64,000 bases of DNA, from assembly GCA_903863885.1 (NCBI GenBank), contig CAIPEB010000507.1:1-64000 (forward strand), written 5' to 3'. The translations under genes and the position numbers were made by a program. Shown here piece by piece: positions 25,355-34,594 of the stretch. The DNA is from an uncultured Planctomycetaceae bacterium (GTDB taxonomy: Bacteria; Planctomycetota; Planctomycetia; Pirellulales; Pirellulaceae). A model generated the notes under the pieces. That model did not search any database, was not told the origin of the DNA, and worked only from the letters and a program-made list of their open reading frames with translations. Position 1 is the first letter of the stretch; every line of letters begins with the position of its first letter.

Positions 25355-26998
25355 ATGAGAATTTTTCCTTCGGTCTTGCGCCGGATAACAAGCTATTCAG
25401 GACGATGTTTGCTGCTGGCATTATTCTGCACAGGCTTCGGGCAGGTTTCGTGGTCCCAGGCACAAGTGCGAGATACCGTTCGCTCGGTTTCTGCAACGTG
25501 CAATTGCGGACGCTGGACATGCCCGATCTGTCAGCAGCATTGTGGCTGCCCTGAAACGGGCGGTTCCAGATCCTCTCGACGGGGAAAGCCTCCCGCCGCC
25601 AGTTCCGAACCAGGCGCTCCAGAAACCGCGCCCGAGGCAACGCCCGACGAAGAATCAGCCGCTCCAAACGCCAGAATCGCGGCGTTGGCGGGCGACTTTG
25701 GCTCTACCGCCGGTCGCTATGGCGCGGTGCCCAACATGATTGGCGACTTCTTGGGGACGAGTCCCGGCACGTCCACGATTTCGAAGAATTTCTTTTTCAG
25801 GGCCCAGGGGCAGATTCTCACGGAAACCCCGCCCGGCGCCCCGGACGGATCCATTGGGTTCACCGTGGGCAACAGCACCAGCTTCGATTTTTACAGTGTC
25901 GGATTGGGAGCGGATAGGCTTCCTCCGTCACCGCAGGCCGATACGTTCCAGGTGACTCAACCCGGGCCGGGCAGTTCCTTTGTGCTGCCGCCTCCGCCCA
26001 ACGGGTTTGCCAACGCAGGGGGAGTCGCGCAGAATCCGACCGGCACCTACGACAACTTCGACTTTTGGGATGTAGTTTTCAGCCAAACCGCCGAAGTCGT
26101 AATTCCGGGCCCCGGCGGTCTCGTGGTGGGCCGCATGAAGCTCGCGGAAAACGTCAGCCCGCTGCCTCGCGACCGAGTCTTTTTCAATTACAGCTTCTTC
26201 GACAACGTGCCACTGAGGAATCCGGGCATCAACATGAGTCGGTACACGCCCGGGTTTGAAAAGACGTTCTTCAACGAAATGACGTCGTTTGAACTGCGAG
26301 CGCCCTTTGCGTCGACGCTCGACAGCCAGTTTGCCGCCGATACCGTGCCCGGATCGGGGCACGCGGAATTCGGCGACGTGTTCATGGCCTTCAAGGCCCT
26401 GGTGTGCGGCGGCGCGACCTGGGACGTTTCCGGCGGTCTGTCGCTCACGCTCCCCACGGCCGACAACACCATCGTCGGGCTGTCCGATGGGACGGAACTG
26501 GTGAAGTTCGAGAACAAGTCAGTGCACGTGATGCCGTTCGTCGGCGGACTGTGGACGCCCTCCGACCGGTTTTTCGCCCAGGGGTTCGTGCAGGTGGACA
26601 TCGATGCCAATGGGGATCCGGTCTACCTGAATCAGTACGGCACCGGCCTGCTGCCGGCAGGGCGAATGCAGGAGACGAACTTCCTGTACGCGGATCTCGG
26701 GATCGGATATTGGATGTACCGGGCCGGCGAGTTCGACAATCGGCCGATCACCGGCATCGCTCCGACCCTGGAAATCCACCACAACGCGTCACTGCAGTCG
26801 GCAGACGTGATACGTTCCGGCGCATTCCAGATCGGCCAGGAATACGAAAACGTCCAGATGACCGATTTGGTGGCGGGCGCCACCGTCGAATGGAAGATGC
26901 ACTCGACCCTTACCGCCGGCTACGTGATTCCCGTCGGCGACAGCAATGATCAGCAGTTTGACGGTGAACTGCGCCTGTTCTGGAATCGCTGGTTCTAA
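25355..26998 (+). CDS. Putative outer-membrane beta-barrel protein with Cys-rich N-terminus
   Basis: 547 residues from ATG 25355 (MRIFPSVLRRITSYSGR); an upstream in-frame ATG at 25298 is possible. After a signal peptide (LLLALFCTGFGQVSWSQA) comes a Cys-rich segment, CNCGRWTCPICQQHCGCP, then a disordered Pro/Glu-rich stretch. The rest alternates polar and hydrophobic residues in barrel-like strands (RVFFNYSFFDNVPL, VSGGLSLTLPTAD, TLTAGYVIPVGDSNDQQFDG) and ends in Phe (LRLFWNRWF), a typical outer-membrane C-terminal signature. Such proteins are common in planctomycetes, with no specific function known to me. It is flanked by the kinase and the VWA/caspase-like giant. Confidence 0.75.
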   Translation: MRIFPSVLRRITSYSGRCLLLALFCTGFGQVSWSQAQVRDTVRSVSATCNCGRWTCPICQQHCGCPETGGSRSSRRGKPPAASSEPGAPETAPEATPDEESAAPNARIAALAGDFGSTAGRYGAVPNMIGDFLGTSPGTSTISKNFFFRAQGQILTETPPGAPDGSIGFTVGNSTSFDFYSVGLGADRLPPSPQADTFQVTQPGPGSSFVLPPPPNGFANAGGVAQNPTGTYDNFDFWDVVFSQTAEVVIPGPGGLVVGRMKLAENVSPLPRDRVFFNYSFFDNVPLRNPGINMSRYTPGFEKTFFNEMTSFELRAPFASTLDSQFAADTVPGSGHAEFGDVFMAFKALVCGGATWDVSGGLSLTLPTADNTIVGLSDGTELVKFENKSVHVMPFVGGLWTPSDRFFAQGFVQVDIDANGDPVYLNQYGTGLLPAGRMQETNFLYADLGIGYWMYRAGEFDNRPITGIAPTLEIHHNASLQSADVIRSGAFQIGQEYENVQMTDLVAGATVEWKMHSTLTAGYVIPVGDSNDQQFDGELRLFWNRWF

Positions 26999-27023
26999 CC
27001 AGGAACACTCCCGCGGTGCGACC

Positions 27024-30000
27024 TCAGCGTCTCGGCAGATCGACTTCGATAGGGCCGGTGGAAATCCAGTTTTCCAACACGTCGCCTTGGCGAATGTCGG
27101 TGACGAACAGCCGGGGGTCCTCGCGTTTCCAGAATTCACGGTCCGCGAATGAAAAAACGTGCCGCACCTTGGCCGCATCCTCGAAGAAGCTGTGCAGGGC
27201 CGTATCGGGCGACGGTCGTATTTGCACCAGCAGCGGGTAGTTTTTCGAGCCCTCCGCGTGCTGTTCCATGACGATGATCTGGTAAGGATCGCCGGAATTG
27301 CCGGGCCGGGGCTGCACGCGCAGCCCTGTTCCCGCCAGGTCGATCGATGCCGGATTGGAGAGATCGACCGGAAAGCTCTCGGCCGGCGCGGCGTCCGACA
27401 TGTTGAACCAGAGTCGCACTTCAGCGCGTTGTGATTCGAGCGGCCAGGGTGAGACTCGAAATCGCAATACCGGGACCGGTTGGTCCGGTTCGAATTCCGC
27501 GTCGCCGATGAAGAAGACGCGGTTGCGCGAAGGAAGCTCGCGAATCTCGGCCCAGATGCGGCGAGGACGCTGGCTGAACTGCTCGGCTGCCGCATTCTGC
27601 ACCGACACTCGAAACCACACTTCGTTTGATCCGCGGCGCTGCGGCAGATGCGCGCCGACAAAGAAACGCCGCTCCGGTTTCGCCGGATCGCGAAGATCGG
27701 GCCTGGACTCGCGCAACTCGTCCTCGAATCGAAGATGATCCAGTCGATCGGCCGCGCGGTTAAAGGACAGGAGCAGCGACTCGCCCCCTTCCAGGAATAC
27801 CCTCGAGCTGACCGGGACGTCGTGCCCGGATAACTCGACCGAGTACCAGTCGGCTCCGTCAAAGTCCTTCACGGTCCAGGGCTGGTTCAGAGACAAGAAC
27901 GTATCAGGCGACGGTGCGGGCGCACCTTCGCGATGGACATAATACTTGACCAGCCGCAGCGAATCTCGCAGTTTCTGGAGCAGGCTGCTCGGATCACGGG
28001 CCTCGTGAAAGTCGCCGCCCGACAGCGGATCACGGGCGATTCGCACGAGATCGGCCTGTCCGTTGACCCACTTGCGGCGTTCTTCCTCGTCGGCGAATTC
28101 GCGCTTCAGTCCGAATCCGATGATATCGATCTGCGCGCGGGTCAGCGGATCCTGCAGCGTCTGCTGTGCGCTGTCGCGATCCTTGAGCGCTTCGCGGCTC
28201 GCGCCGCTGGCCGTCTGCTCGTTCACACCGTCGGTGATCACAACCACGTGCCGGGGGCCGGGCAACTCGCGATTGAAGTTCTTCAGGGCTTCGATGATCG
28301 CGAAGTAGAGCGGCGTTTCTCCGAATGGAATCAAAGGGTCGAGCCTCGCTGCGATGACGTCCCGCACGTCCCGCACAGCACCGCCTACCTCGGTGAACTT
28401 CATCGGCCGAACGGGGACGACCAGTTCCACGTCCTCGGCCGGCTGGAGCTGGCGGCGTTTGTCATCTTCCGATCGCCATTTCGGCCGATACCTGCCACGT
28501 TCGTATTCCTCCCAGCCCGCCCGGTGCCCGTAGAGAATCAGCCCGACCTGATACGACTCGGGATCGAGCGCGTCAAGAACTTCGAGCAGACGGCTGCGGG
28601 CGACCTGAAGACGCGTCATCTCCTGCAGGCCTTCGACGGCAATCTTTTCTTTCATGCTTCCCGAACAGTCGAGCACGAAAATGATCTGGGTCTTCTGTGT
28701 CGAATCGCCCTTCACGCGAATGCGGGGAGGTCCGAGTTCCGGTCGCTGGAATTCGACCGTCGCAGCAGGCGCGCCTTGGCCCACGTAGAAACTCGCGGAA
28801 CGGACATGTCCGCGATAGAAGGCGACGGCTTCCATGATCCCGGTGAATTGACGGTCGCCCTTGTTGGACAACAAGTGCTCGAACTTCTGCGCCGCCGATT
28901 CCTTCCCGACTTCCGCGCTGCGTCGGCGCAGCGGAGCCTGTGTTGTCACATCGAGAAGGGGCACAAGTCCACCGCCTGTCCAACGCAGGAACAGCGCGGA
29001 TTCCCCGGCCGGAAGCGTGCCCGATCCGCGCCATTCGATGGAATGCGGCACCACAGCCTCGCCTTCAACAACTTCCACGTCGGCGGAGGCGACCGGTCGC
29101 CATGCAGCGGTTGCCGCGTCGAGCCGGGTCAACTCCTGGGCCAGACGATCCTGGTATGCGCGAGTGGCGTCCGCGAACTGTCCGGCAGCCTGCAGGTATT
29201 CCCGCGCGGAGACGGAGAAGAAACTCGCTGACCGGCCGGTCCACGGCCCCCAGAAGTCGTCGGTCACTCGTTGGCCTTGCCAAAGCAGCCAGAAACTCAC
29301 GTCCAGGGCGCGCAGCTTTCTGCCGGGGTCCTCATCCGGTGACGTCCAGGGACGCTTCCGCAGAATCGCTGCGGCGCAGCGGGTCAGATAGTCCGCCTTG
29401 CTCAATCCGAGCCGGACTTCGCGCGGAGTACTGGCGGTTCCGGCGGCCAGTGCCTTGTCCGTGTCGGCGGCCAGTCGTTCCCGCAATTTGCCGATCTCCG
29501 CCAGGCGAAGGCGAATCTCGCCGCCCATCTCGGCCAAACGCAGGAGACGCAACCGGAGGGCCGTTTCTGCCGGCCGGCCTGCGAGTTCGAGTTTGGGGAA
29601 CTGTCGCACCGTGGGAACTCGCTCGTCGCCGGGCGCCACGCCGGAACGGTCCAGCAGGGCCAGGGCCGGATGGACAGCCAGATCGGTAAGCCACTTGAGC
29701 TCATCGTCGCGTGTTGCGGCGGATACCGGTGCGCCGGCATCTTCGTCTTCGCCCTGGGCCGTGAGATTGGCGAAGAGTTTCTGCCTCAGGTCCTCGCGCT
29801 GATCCGAAACCAGCGGAATCTCGAGCGACCGGGCAATGCGACTGAGCGTCGCCCGGACCTGCCCGGCCTGGGCCACCGCCAGATCGGCGCAGACCTGGGA
29901 ATACCGCCCGAGCAGCTGATCGATCCCGCCCTTTAACCGCCGGGTCTTGTCCGTCAGGTCAGGCACGTCGCCGGCGCTCGTGCTGGTTCGCCAATCCAGG

Positions 30001-32051
30001 GCGGCGGTCAATTCGCGATTCAGTTCGATCAACTGAAGCAGCGATTGGACGAGCGACGACCGGTCCGGCAGTTCCGGATAGGTCAACAGCCACTGCGCGA
30101 GAAAGGGCAGCTTCGAGCAAGCCTCATCGCGCGCAGCATACGCCTGCGCGACATGCTGACCCGCCTGCCGGACCTCGCCGTACTTGCCGGCGGTGCCCTG
30201 CCCGATCAACGCCGCCCATCGCGGTTCGGCGGCGGCCAGCGCCGCTGCACTTCCCACGAACACTTCGTCCCTCGCCAGTCGCAGCTCTTGCTCGGCAGCG
30301 TCGGCCGCAGCGCGAATCCAGTAGTGAACGCGAGCGTCCTCCGGCGCGGCGGTCTGTTCAGCAGCTTCCTGCGCCATGATCAGACGGTGCGGTGAAATTC
30401 CCGGCGCATCCCAATCGAGGCCTCCCGTCATCATTCCCAGCAACGCGGCCTCTTTGCACGGTCGCTCCGTTCGGCCCTGAGACTTTGCCAGGAATTCCAG
30501 CCCGGATGTTATCTGCTGCCGCAGATCTCCCTCAGGCTTTTCAACAAGCGATCTCCACACAGCCGCCGCCGCGGCCGGATACGCGACGGCCGTCGGACCG
30601 GCTGCCTGTTTGGCATCGGCGGGCTTGCCCCTGGATTGGCGCCACGCCGCAAAAGCGGTGTCGGCGGCCTGCACTTCCGCGGATGTCGTGAGGCCCAATC
30701 GCTGCCGGAGAATTACGCTGGCCGTGTCCAAAGTGACCCGCCGCGCCGCCGCGTCGGTTTCCGCCAGAGTCAGCGATCGCTCGATGGCCGTCACTGTCGA
30801 ACGACCCTGCTCCCGGTAAGCTCCGCCCGCCAGCACAAGCGACTCGAGTCGGGCCAACTCGGCAGGGATCATCGCGCAGTCCATCGGCGACCGATCGTAC
30901 AGGCCGGCACGCTGCAGGGCCGCATAACGAACCCAGAGGCGATCGATGGATTTCTTCTGGTCGGCGTCCGGCTTGATCGGCGCGGCAGGCGGTTTGACGT
31001 AATCGGTTACATACGTCAGCCCGAAATCCTCCGCGTCTTCCGGAATCAGCAGGGGCCGCTGCTGCTGCGTGCGATTGCGGTTCACCCAGGAGGCGACGTG
31101 GCTCTGCAGGTATTCGTACAACTCGCGGAGCTTGATTCGCCCGTCCCCGTCGCTGTCGGCCGCGCCCCTCAGGCCGCACGCCACGTAGTATGCGAAAACG
31201 GATCCGCCAAGCTCAGGCGCGGAACAACCACGCTCGTCCCGGCGCGTCGAGTTCAATACGTACAGCCGCGGAAGCCGCTTCTCACTCAGCGTCTGCCGCA
31301 ACACCTCGGCGAAACCGTTGTGCAGGATCCCGCATGACCAGTTCTCCCGAATCCGTCCCGAGTCGAGGATGAGCAGTTTGCGGCTGCGGTCCAGCCGCTC
31401 ATGTCGATTCACATGCGCAATCACGTCCAGAACCGGAACCCACGTGGATTCGTCCAGCGGATCGCTGCCATGCATCAGCAGGCATGGCTGCCCCTTGCCA
31501 TCCACCGCGCCGTGCGCGCTGATATAGAGCAGCAGCACATCGTTGTCGGGAAACAGCCGGCCATTGCCCGGGCCGCCGGGACGCATCTGCTTCAACTGAC
31601 GATCAAGCACCGTTCGCCAGTCCCCATCGCGTCCTTCGATGGCCTGACTGGCGCGGATGTTCCGATACTGCTTGAACGCGGCGTCGAACCGCTGCAGGTC
31701 TTCGGCGGCCAAGGCATTCGGATCAATCGGCGATCGATAGTCGAGAACGGCCAAGGCCATCAGCGGAACGGGCCGCGGTCGAAACAGCATCCACGCGGCA
31801 AAAATCAGCAGAAGCACGATCAGCGAAAGGCCGTAAGCAAACAGCTTGAGACGTTGAACAGCCGCCCGACCCAGCCCCGAGCCGCGCAACTGCGTCCAAC
31901 GGCGGCCAGAGTCCCGGGATGACGAATCGCGAGCTGCGTTTCTCCATCCTTGTCGCCCACGCGACTCGCCCGCAGACTTCCGCCAACTTCCGCGATCCGA
32001 GGGCTGGTTCAAGGGATATGCTCCGAGAAGTTCAGTACCTCTTCGGAGCAT
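27024..32051 (-). CDS. Giant membrane protein: caspase-like domain lacking catalytic Cys, helical region and VWA domain
   Basis: 1,675 residues if started at ATG 32051; an in-frame start at 32099 is also possible. A basic N-terminus precedes a transmembrane helix at about residues 70-90 (GLSLIVLLLIFAAWMLF). Next is a caspase-fold domain with His180 (LLYISAHGAV), but the position equivalent to LDTC in active relatives reads LDSG (Ser231-Gly232), so the nucleophile is missing. An EF-hand-like DSDGDGRIKLREL ends this domain. A long helical segment follows, then a VWA domain with an intact metal site (FVLDCSGSMK, Asp1128), and C-terminal beta-rich repeats. It appears to be a non-catalytic scaffold or decoy of the neighbouring WD40-caspase; this role is inference. 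Confidence 0.85.
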   Translation of the reverse strand: MLRRGTELLGAYPLNQPSDRGSWRKSAGESRGRQGWRNAARDSSSRDSGRRWTQLRGSGLGRAAVQRLKLFAYGLSLIVLLLIFAAWMLFRPRPVPLMALAVLDYRSPIDPNALAAEDLQRFDAAFKQYRNIRASQAIEGRDGDWRTVLDRQLKQMRPGGPGNGRLFPDNDVLLLYISAHGAVDGKGQPCLLMHGSDPLDESTWVPVLDVIAHVNRHERLDRSRKLLILDSGRIRENWSCGILHNGFAEVLRQTLSEKRLPRLYVLNSTRRDERGCSAPELGGSVFAYYVACGLRGAADSDGDGRIKLRELYEYLQSHVASWVNRNRTQQQRPLLIPEDAEDFGLTYVTDYVKPPAAPIKPDADQKKSIDRLWVRYAALQRAGLYDRSPMDCAMIPAELARLESLVLAGGAYREQGRSTVTAIERSLTLAETDAAARRVTLDTASVILRQRLGLTTSAEVQAADTAFAAWRQSRGKPADAKQAAGPTAVAYPAAAAAVWRSLVEKPEGDLRQQITSGLEFLAKSQGRTERPCKEAALLGMMTGGLDWDAPGISPHRLIMAQEAAEQTAAPEDARVHYWIRAAADAAEQELRLARDEVFVGSAAALAAAEPRWAALIGQGTAGKYGEVRQAGQHVAQAYAARDEACSKLPFLAQWLLTYPELPDRSSLVQSLLQLIELNRELTAALDWRTSTSAGDVPDLTDKTRRLKGGIDQLLGRYSQVCADLAVAQAGQVRATLSRIARSLEIPLVSDQREDLRQKLFANLTAQGEDEDAGAPVSAATRDDELKWLTDLAVHPALALLDRSGVAPGDERVPTVRQFPKLELAGRPAETALRLRLLRLAEMGGEIRLRLAEIGKLRERLAADTDKALAAGTASTPREVRLGLSKADYLTRCAAAILRKRPWTSPDEDPGRKLRALDVSFWLLWQGQRVTDDFWGPWTGRSASFFSVSAREYLQAAGQFADATRAYQDRLAQELTRLDAATAAWRPVASADVEVVEGEAVVPHSIEWRGSGTLPAGESALFLRWTGGGLVPLLDVTTQAPLRRRSAEVGKESAAQKFEHLLSNKGDRQFTGIMEAVAFYRGHVRSASFYVGQGAPAATVEFQRPELGPPRIRVKGDSTQKTQIIFVLDCSGSMKEKIAVEGLQEMTRLQVARSRLLEVLDALDPESYQVGLILYGHRAGWEEYERGRYRPKWRSEDDKRRQLQPAEDVELVVPVRPMKFTEVGGAVRDVRDVIAARLDPLIPFGETPLYFAIIEALKNFNRELPGPRHVVVITDGVNEQTASGASREALKDRDSAQQTLQDPLTRAQIDIIGFGLKREFADEEERRKWVNGQADLVRIARDPLSGGDFHEARDPSSLLQKLRDSLRLVKYYVHREGAPAPSPDTFLSLNQPWTVKDFDGADWYSVELSGHDVPVSSRVFLEGGESLLLSFNRAADRLDHLRFEDELRESRPDLRDPAKPERRFFVGAHLPQRRGSNEVWFRVSVQNAAAEQFSQRPRRIWAEIRELPSRNRVFFIGDAEFEPDQPVPVLRFRVSPWPLESQRAEVRLWFNMSDAAPAESFPVDLSNPASIDLAGTGLRVQPRPGNSGDPYQIIVMEQHAEGSKNYPLLVQIRPSPDTALHSFFEDAAKVRHVFSFADREFWKREDPRLFVTDIRQGDVLENWISTGPIEVDLPRR

Positions 32052-32109
32052 TATATCGTGCCTGTCGCGAGTCCGCCCGTGTCGCGGACTCCAGGGCACA
32101 ATCGGCCGT

Positions 32110-33183
32110 TCAGTTTATCTGGGCCGTGACGGTCGACACTCGCACGCCAGGCCGAATTCCAGCCAGGCTCGTTCCTCCGATCGGACGCACGGTCGCCGCG
32201 CCGGAAAACCCTTGAACGACTTCGAGTTCACCGCGGTAACGCGTGCCGGTCGGCAGATCTTCGTAGATCCACAACGTCTCGCCCGGCTCGGGCTTCAAAT
32301 CCCTGTTTTCAAAGTGGACGTGTGCCAGTCTGTTTTCGGTATCAACCTGCATGATCACGCCGGCCAGAGCGTCACTCGCCGCCGACTCGCCGCGATCTCG
32401 CGACTTGACGCGGAGCACGGCGACGGGCGTCGTTTCCTCGCCTGTCATACCGGCGCTCGGCGCCCCAGGCTGCGGAACAGCAGGTGTTGGTTCCGGAGGT
32501 GCCGGAGCCTCTGAGCCCTCACCCGTCTCACGCCGCTCCGCGGGCGAGGGTTCTTCGTCCGGCGCGACCGATGCCGGACCGCGATTCGGGCAACAGGCCG
32601 ATAACGCACGCATCGCAGCCTGCCGAACTCGCATCGATGGTTCCTTGGGGCAGCCCGTGTCGTCCACACCCTGCGAAATCTGGAACAACATGTCGCTGAT
32701 CTTCTGGTTGCAGCAGCAGGTCGAACCGCAATTCGCGCAACACTGGCCCGAAGCCGCTCTTCCAACCGCGTTCACGGTCTCAAGGCGGACTTCTTCCGTA
32801 CAGTCTCCCATGGCCGCAACCAACGCCTCGGTCACGCTCCCGTCGGCGTCGTAGCAACCGCAACCGATCGATGCCAGATACTTGACCGCCTTGATCTTCT
32901 GAGGCTTCAAATCCTCGGCTTTCTTGATCTCGGCCGCTTTCTTAATAGCAGGCACGTCGGATTTGAGGTTTGCCGGATCAGCCAACCGACTTAACGCCGG
33001 CTTCTGCTCCGCGCAGGGATGGTTACCCCCTCGATTAAGGAGTCCCGCATTCACGCGATCCACAGCTTGAGGAATCCCCAAAAACGACCACAGTGTGGCC
33101 GGAGGTTCCTGAGCAGCCGCGTTTGCTGTCAATGCCAGCGATAATCCAGCAGCGAGTATTCGTGATTTGTAGCGATTGGTCAT
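32110..33183 (-). CDS. Secreted Cys-rich HEAT-repeat-like protein
   Basis: 357 residues from the ATG at 33183 (MTNRYKSRILAAGLSLALTA), with a clear signal peptide ending near ANAAAQ; the frame is open further upstream. Residues about 70-200 hold HEAT-like helical pairs (KIKAVKYLASIGCG, VTEALVAAMGDCTEEVRLETVNAVG, MRVRQAAMRALSACC), interrupted by a Cys cluster (CCANCGSTCCCN). A Pro/Glu-rich linker and a C-terminal beta-rich domain follow (VDTENRLAHVHFENRDLKPEPGE and onward). The function is unknown. It lies 58 bases upstream of the VWA/caspase-like gene on the same strand, so the two are likely co-transcribed. Confidence 0.75.
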   Translation of the reverse strand: MTNRYKSRILAAGLSLALTANAAAQEPPATLWSFLGIPQAVDRVNAGLLNRGGNHPCAEQKPALSRLADPANLKSDVPAIKKAAEIKKAEDLKPQKIKAVKYLASIGCGCYDADGSVTEALVAAMGDCTEEVRLETVNAVGRAASGQCCANCGSTCCCNQKISDMLFQISQGVDDTGCPKEPSMRVRQAAMRALSACCPNRGPASVAPDEEPSPAERRETGEGSEAPAPPEPTPAVPQPGAPSAGMTGEETTPVAVLRVKSRDRGESAASDALAGVIMQVDTENRLAHVHFENRDLKPEPGETLWIYEDLPTGTRYRGELEVVQGFSGAATVRPIGGTSLAGIRPGVRVSTVTAQIN

Positions 33184-33520
33184 CGGTAAGATCCTTGGAT
33201 CGCAGAGATATCCGCTGCCCCATTCATTGGATCGAGTACATACCGCAAAAACATTAAACCCATTTCCAACCAACTGTTCAGGCTATCCATCCTTCCTAAT
33301 GTAATGTTCATATTGCTTAGAATCGGGGTGATTCGTAAATCGCGCAGTTTCAGATCCGTTCTTGGCCACGCAGAACGGGGGGCAATTGCGCAGCCTGACC
33401 CAGTGGCGGGCGGCTTCGAGCACATCGTAGGAGGATATGCGAACATTGCGGACGCGCGGATATATTGAATGGCCAACCCGCAGACTTTCACCACCTTCTA
33501 ACCTGAGGTGACGTGTTGCT
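33184..33520. other. Intergenic region without visible gene
   Basis: 337 bases between the diverging Cys-rich HEAT-like gene and the MDR oxidoreductase gene. Short frames here have no recognisable product. It presumably carries both promoters; the only clear signal is the GAGGTGA ribosome site just before 33521. Confidence 0.5.
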
Positions 33521-34561
33521 ATGTCGTCAACGATTCCTCACGAGATGCGAGCTTTGTCCTTGGAACGGTACTCGGCTGACCTCGATGAAGCCATCGACGG
33601 ACTCAAAGTCGTGAAACGGCCGATTCCGGCGCTCCAGCGCGGCCAGGTCCTGGTGAGAATCGAGGCGGCGGCATGCAATCCATCGGACCTCCTGCTGCTG
33701 CAGGGAAAATACGGGAACCTAAAGCGGCTTCCGACGATTCCGGGGTGGGAAGGGAGCGGGCAGGTTGTGGCCCATGGCGGAGGGGTGTTCGCCCGATGGC
33801 TCCACGGAAAGCGCGTCGCGTGCGGTCTTCAGGGCGACCGCGAGGGAACGTGGTCCGAATACTTCGTGGCGGAAGCCTCTGAGTGCATTCCGTTGTACCG
33901 TCGGGTTCCTGCCGAACAGGCCGCCGGGCTGATCGTCAATCCGCTGACGGCTGTCGGACTCCTCGAGACCGCGCGGCATGGCGGCCATCGCGCCGCGGTG
34001 CAGACGGCTGCAGCGAGCCAACTCGGGCGCATGCTGATTGCGATGGCGAAACGGGACAAATATCCGCTGATCAATGTTGTGCGCCGGAAGGAACAGGCCG
34101 AACTGCTCAAGTCGCTGGGTGCCGAGCACGTTCTATGTTCCGAGGACGCGGACTTTGCGAGTCAGCTTCAGGCGTTGTGCGTCCGGCTCGGGGCCACGGC
34201 CGCCTTCGAAGCGGTGGGAGGCGACATGACCGGCAACATCATCAATCGCATGCCCCCCGGATCCACCGTCTATGTCTACGGAGATCTCTCGCAGCAGCCG
34301 TGCGGGAATATCGACCCGATCGAGCTGCTCTTCCGCGAGAAGACGGTTTGCGGTTTCTTCCTGGGCACCTGGCTGCGCCGGCGCGGACTGGTCAGCACGC
34401 TGCGAGCGGTGAGGCATGTGCAACGCCTGTTGATGGATGGCTGCATCGAGACCAGAATTCAGCGACGCCTCGGGCTCGACGACGCGCGCGACGGTTTGCG
34501 GCAGTACGCCAACAACATGACGGAGGGCAAGGTACTCATCATGCCGCATTTGCAGAAATAG
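33521..34561 (+). CDS. MDR-family NAD(P)-dependent oxidoreductase (quinone reductase-like)
   Basis: 346 residues from ATG 33521 behind GAGGTGA. The GroES-like N-terminal domain reads QVLVRIEAAACNPSDLLLLQGKYG and IPGWEGSGQVVAHG; the Rossmann part has AAVQTAAASQLGRMLIAMAKR and SLGAEHVLCSEDADF. The catalytic-zinc ligands of alcohol dehydrogenases are not evident, so it is closer to the quinone reductase or enoyl reductase branch. Substrate unknown. A polysaccharide deacetylase gene follows 33 bases downstream on the same strand and may share its transcript, though no functional link is obvious. Confidence 0.85.
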   Translation: MSSTIPHEMRALSLERYSADLDEAIDGLKVVKRPIPALQRGQVLVRIEAAACNPSDLLLLQGKYGNLKRLPTIPGWEGSGQVVAHGGGVFARWLHGKRVACGLQGDREGTWSEYFVAEASECIPLYRRVPAEQAAGLIVNPLTAVGLLETARHGGHRAAVQTAAASQLGRMLIAMAKRDKYPLINVVRRKEQAELLKSLGAEHVLCSEDADFASQLQALCVRLGATAAFEAVGGDMTGNIINRMPPGSTVYVYGDLSQQPCGNIDPIELLFREKTVCGFFLGTWLRRRGLVSTLRAVRHVQRLLMDGCIETRIQRRLGLDDARDGLRQYANNMTEGKVLIMPHLQK

Positions 34562-34594
34562 GCATTATGAAGCTGAAGGGAGAAACGGGGCCAG

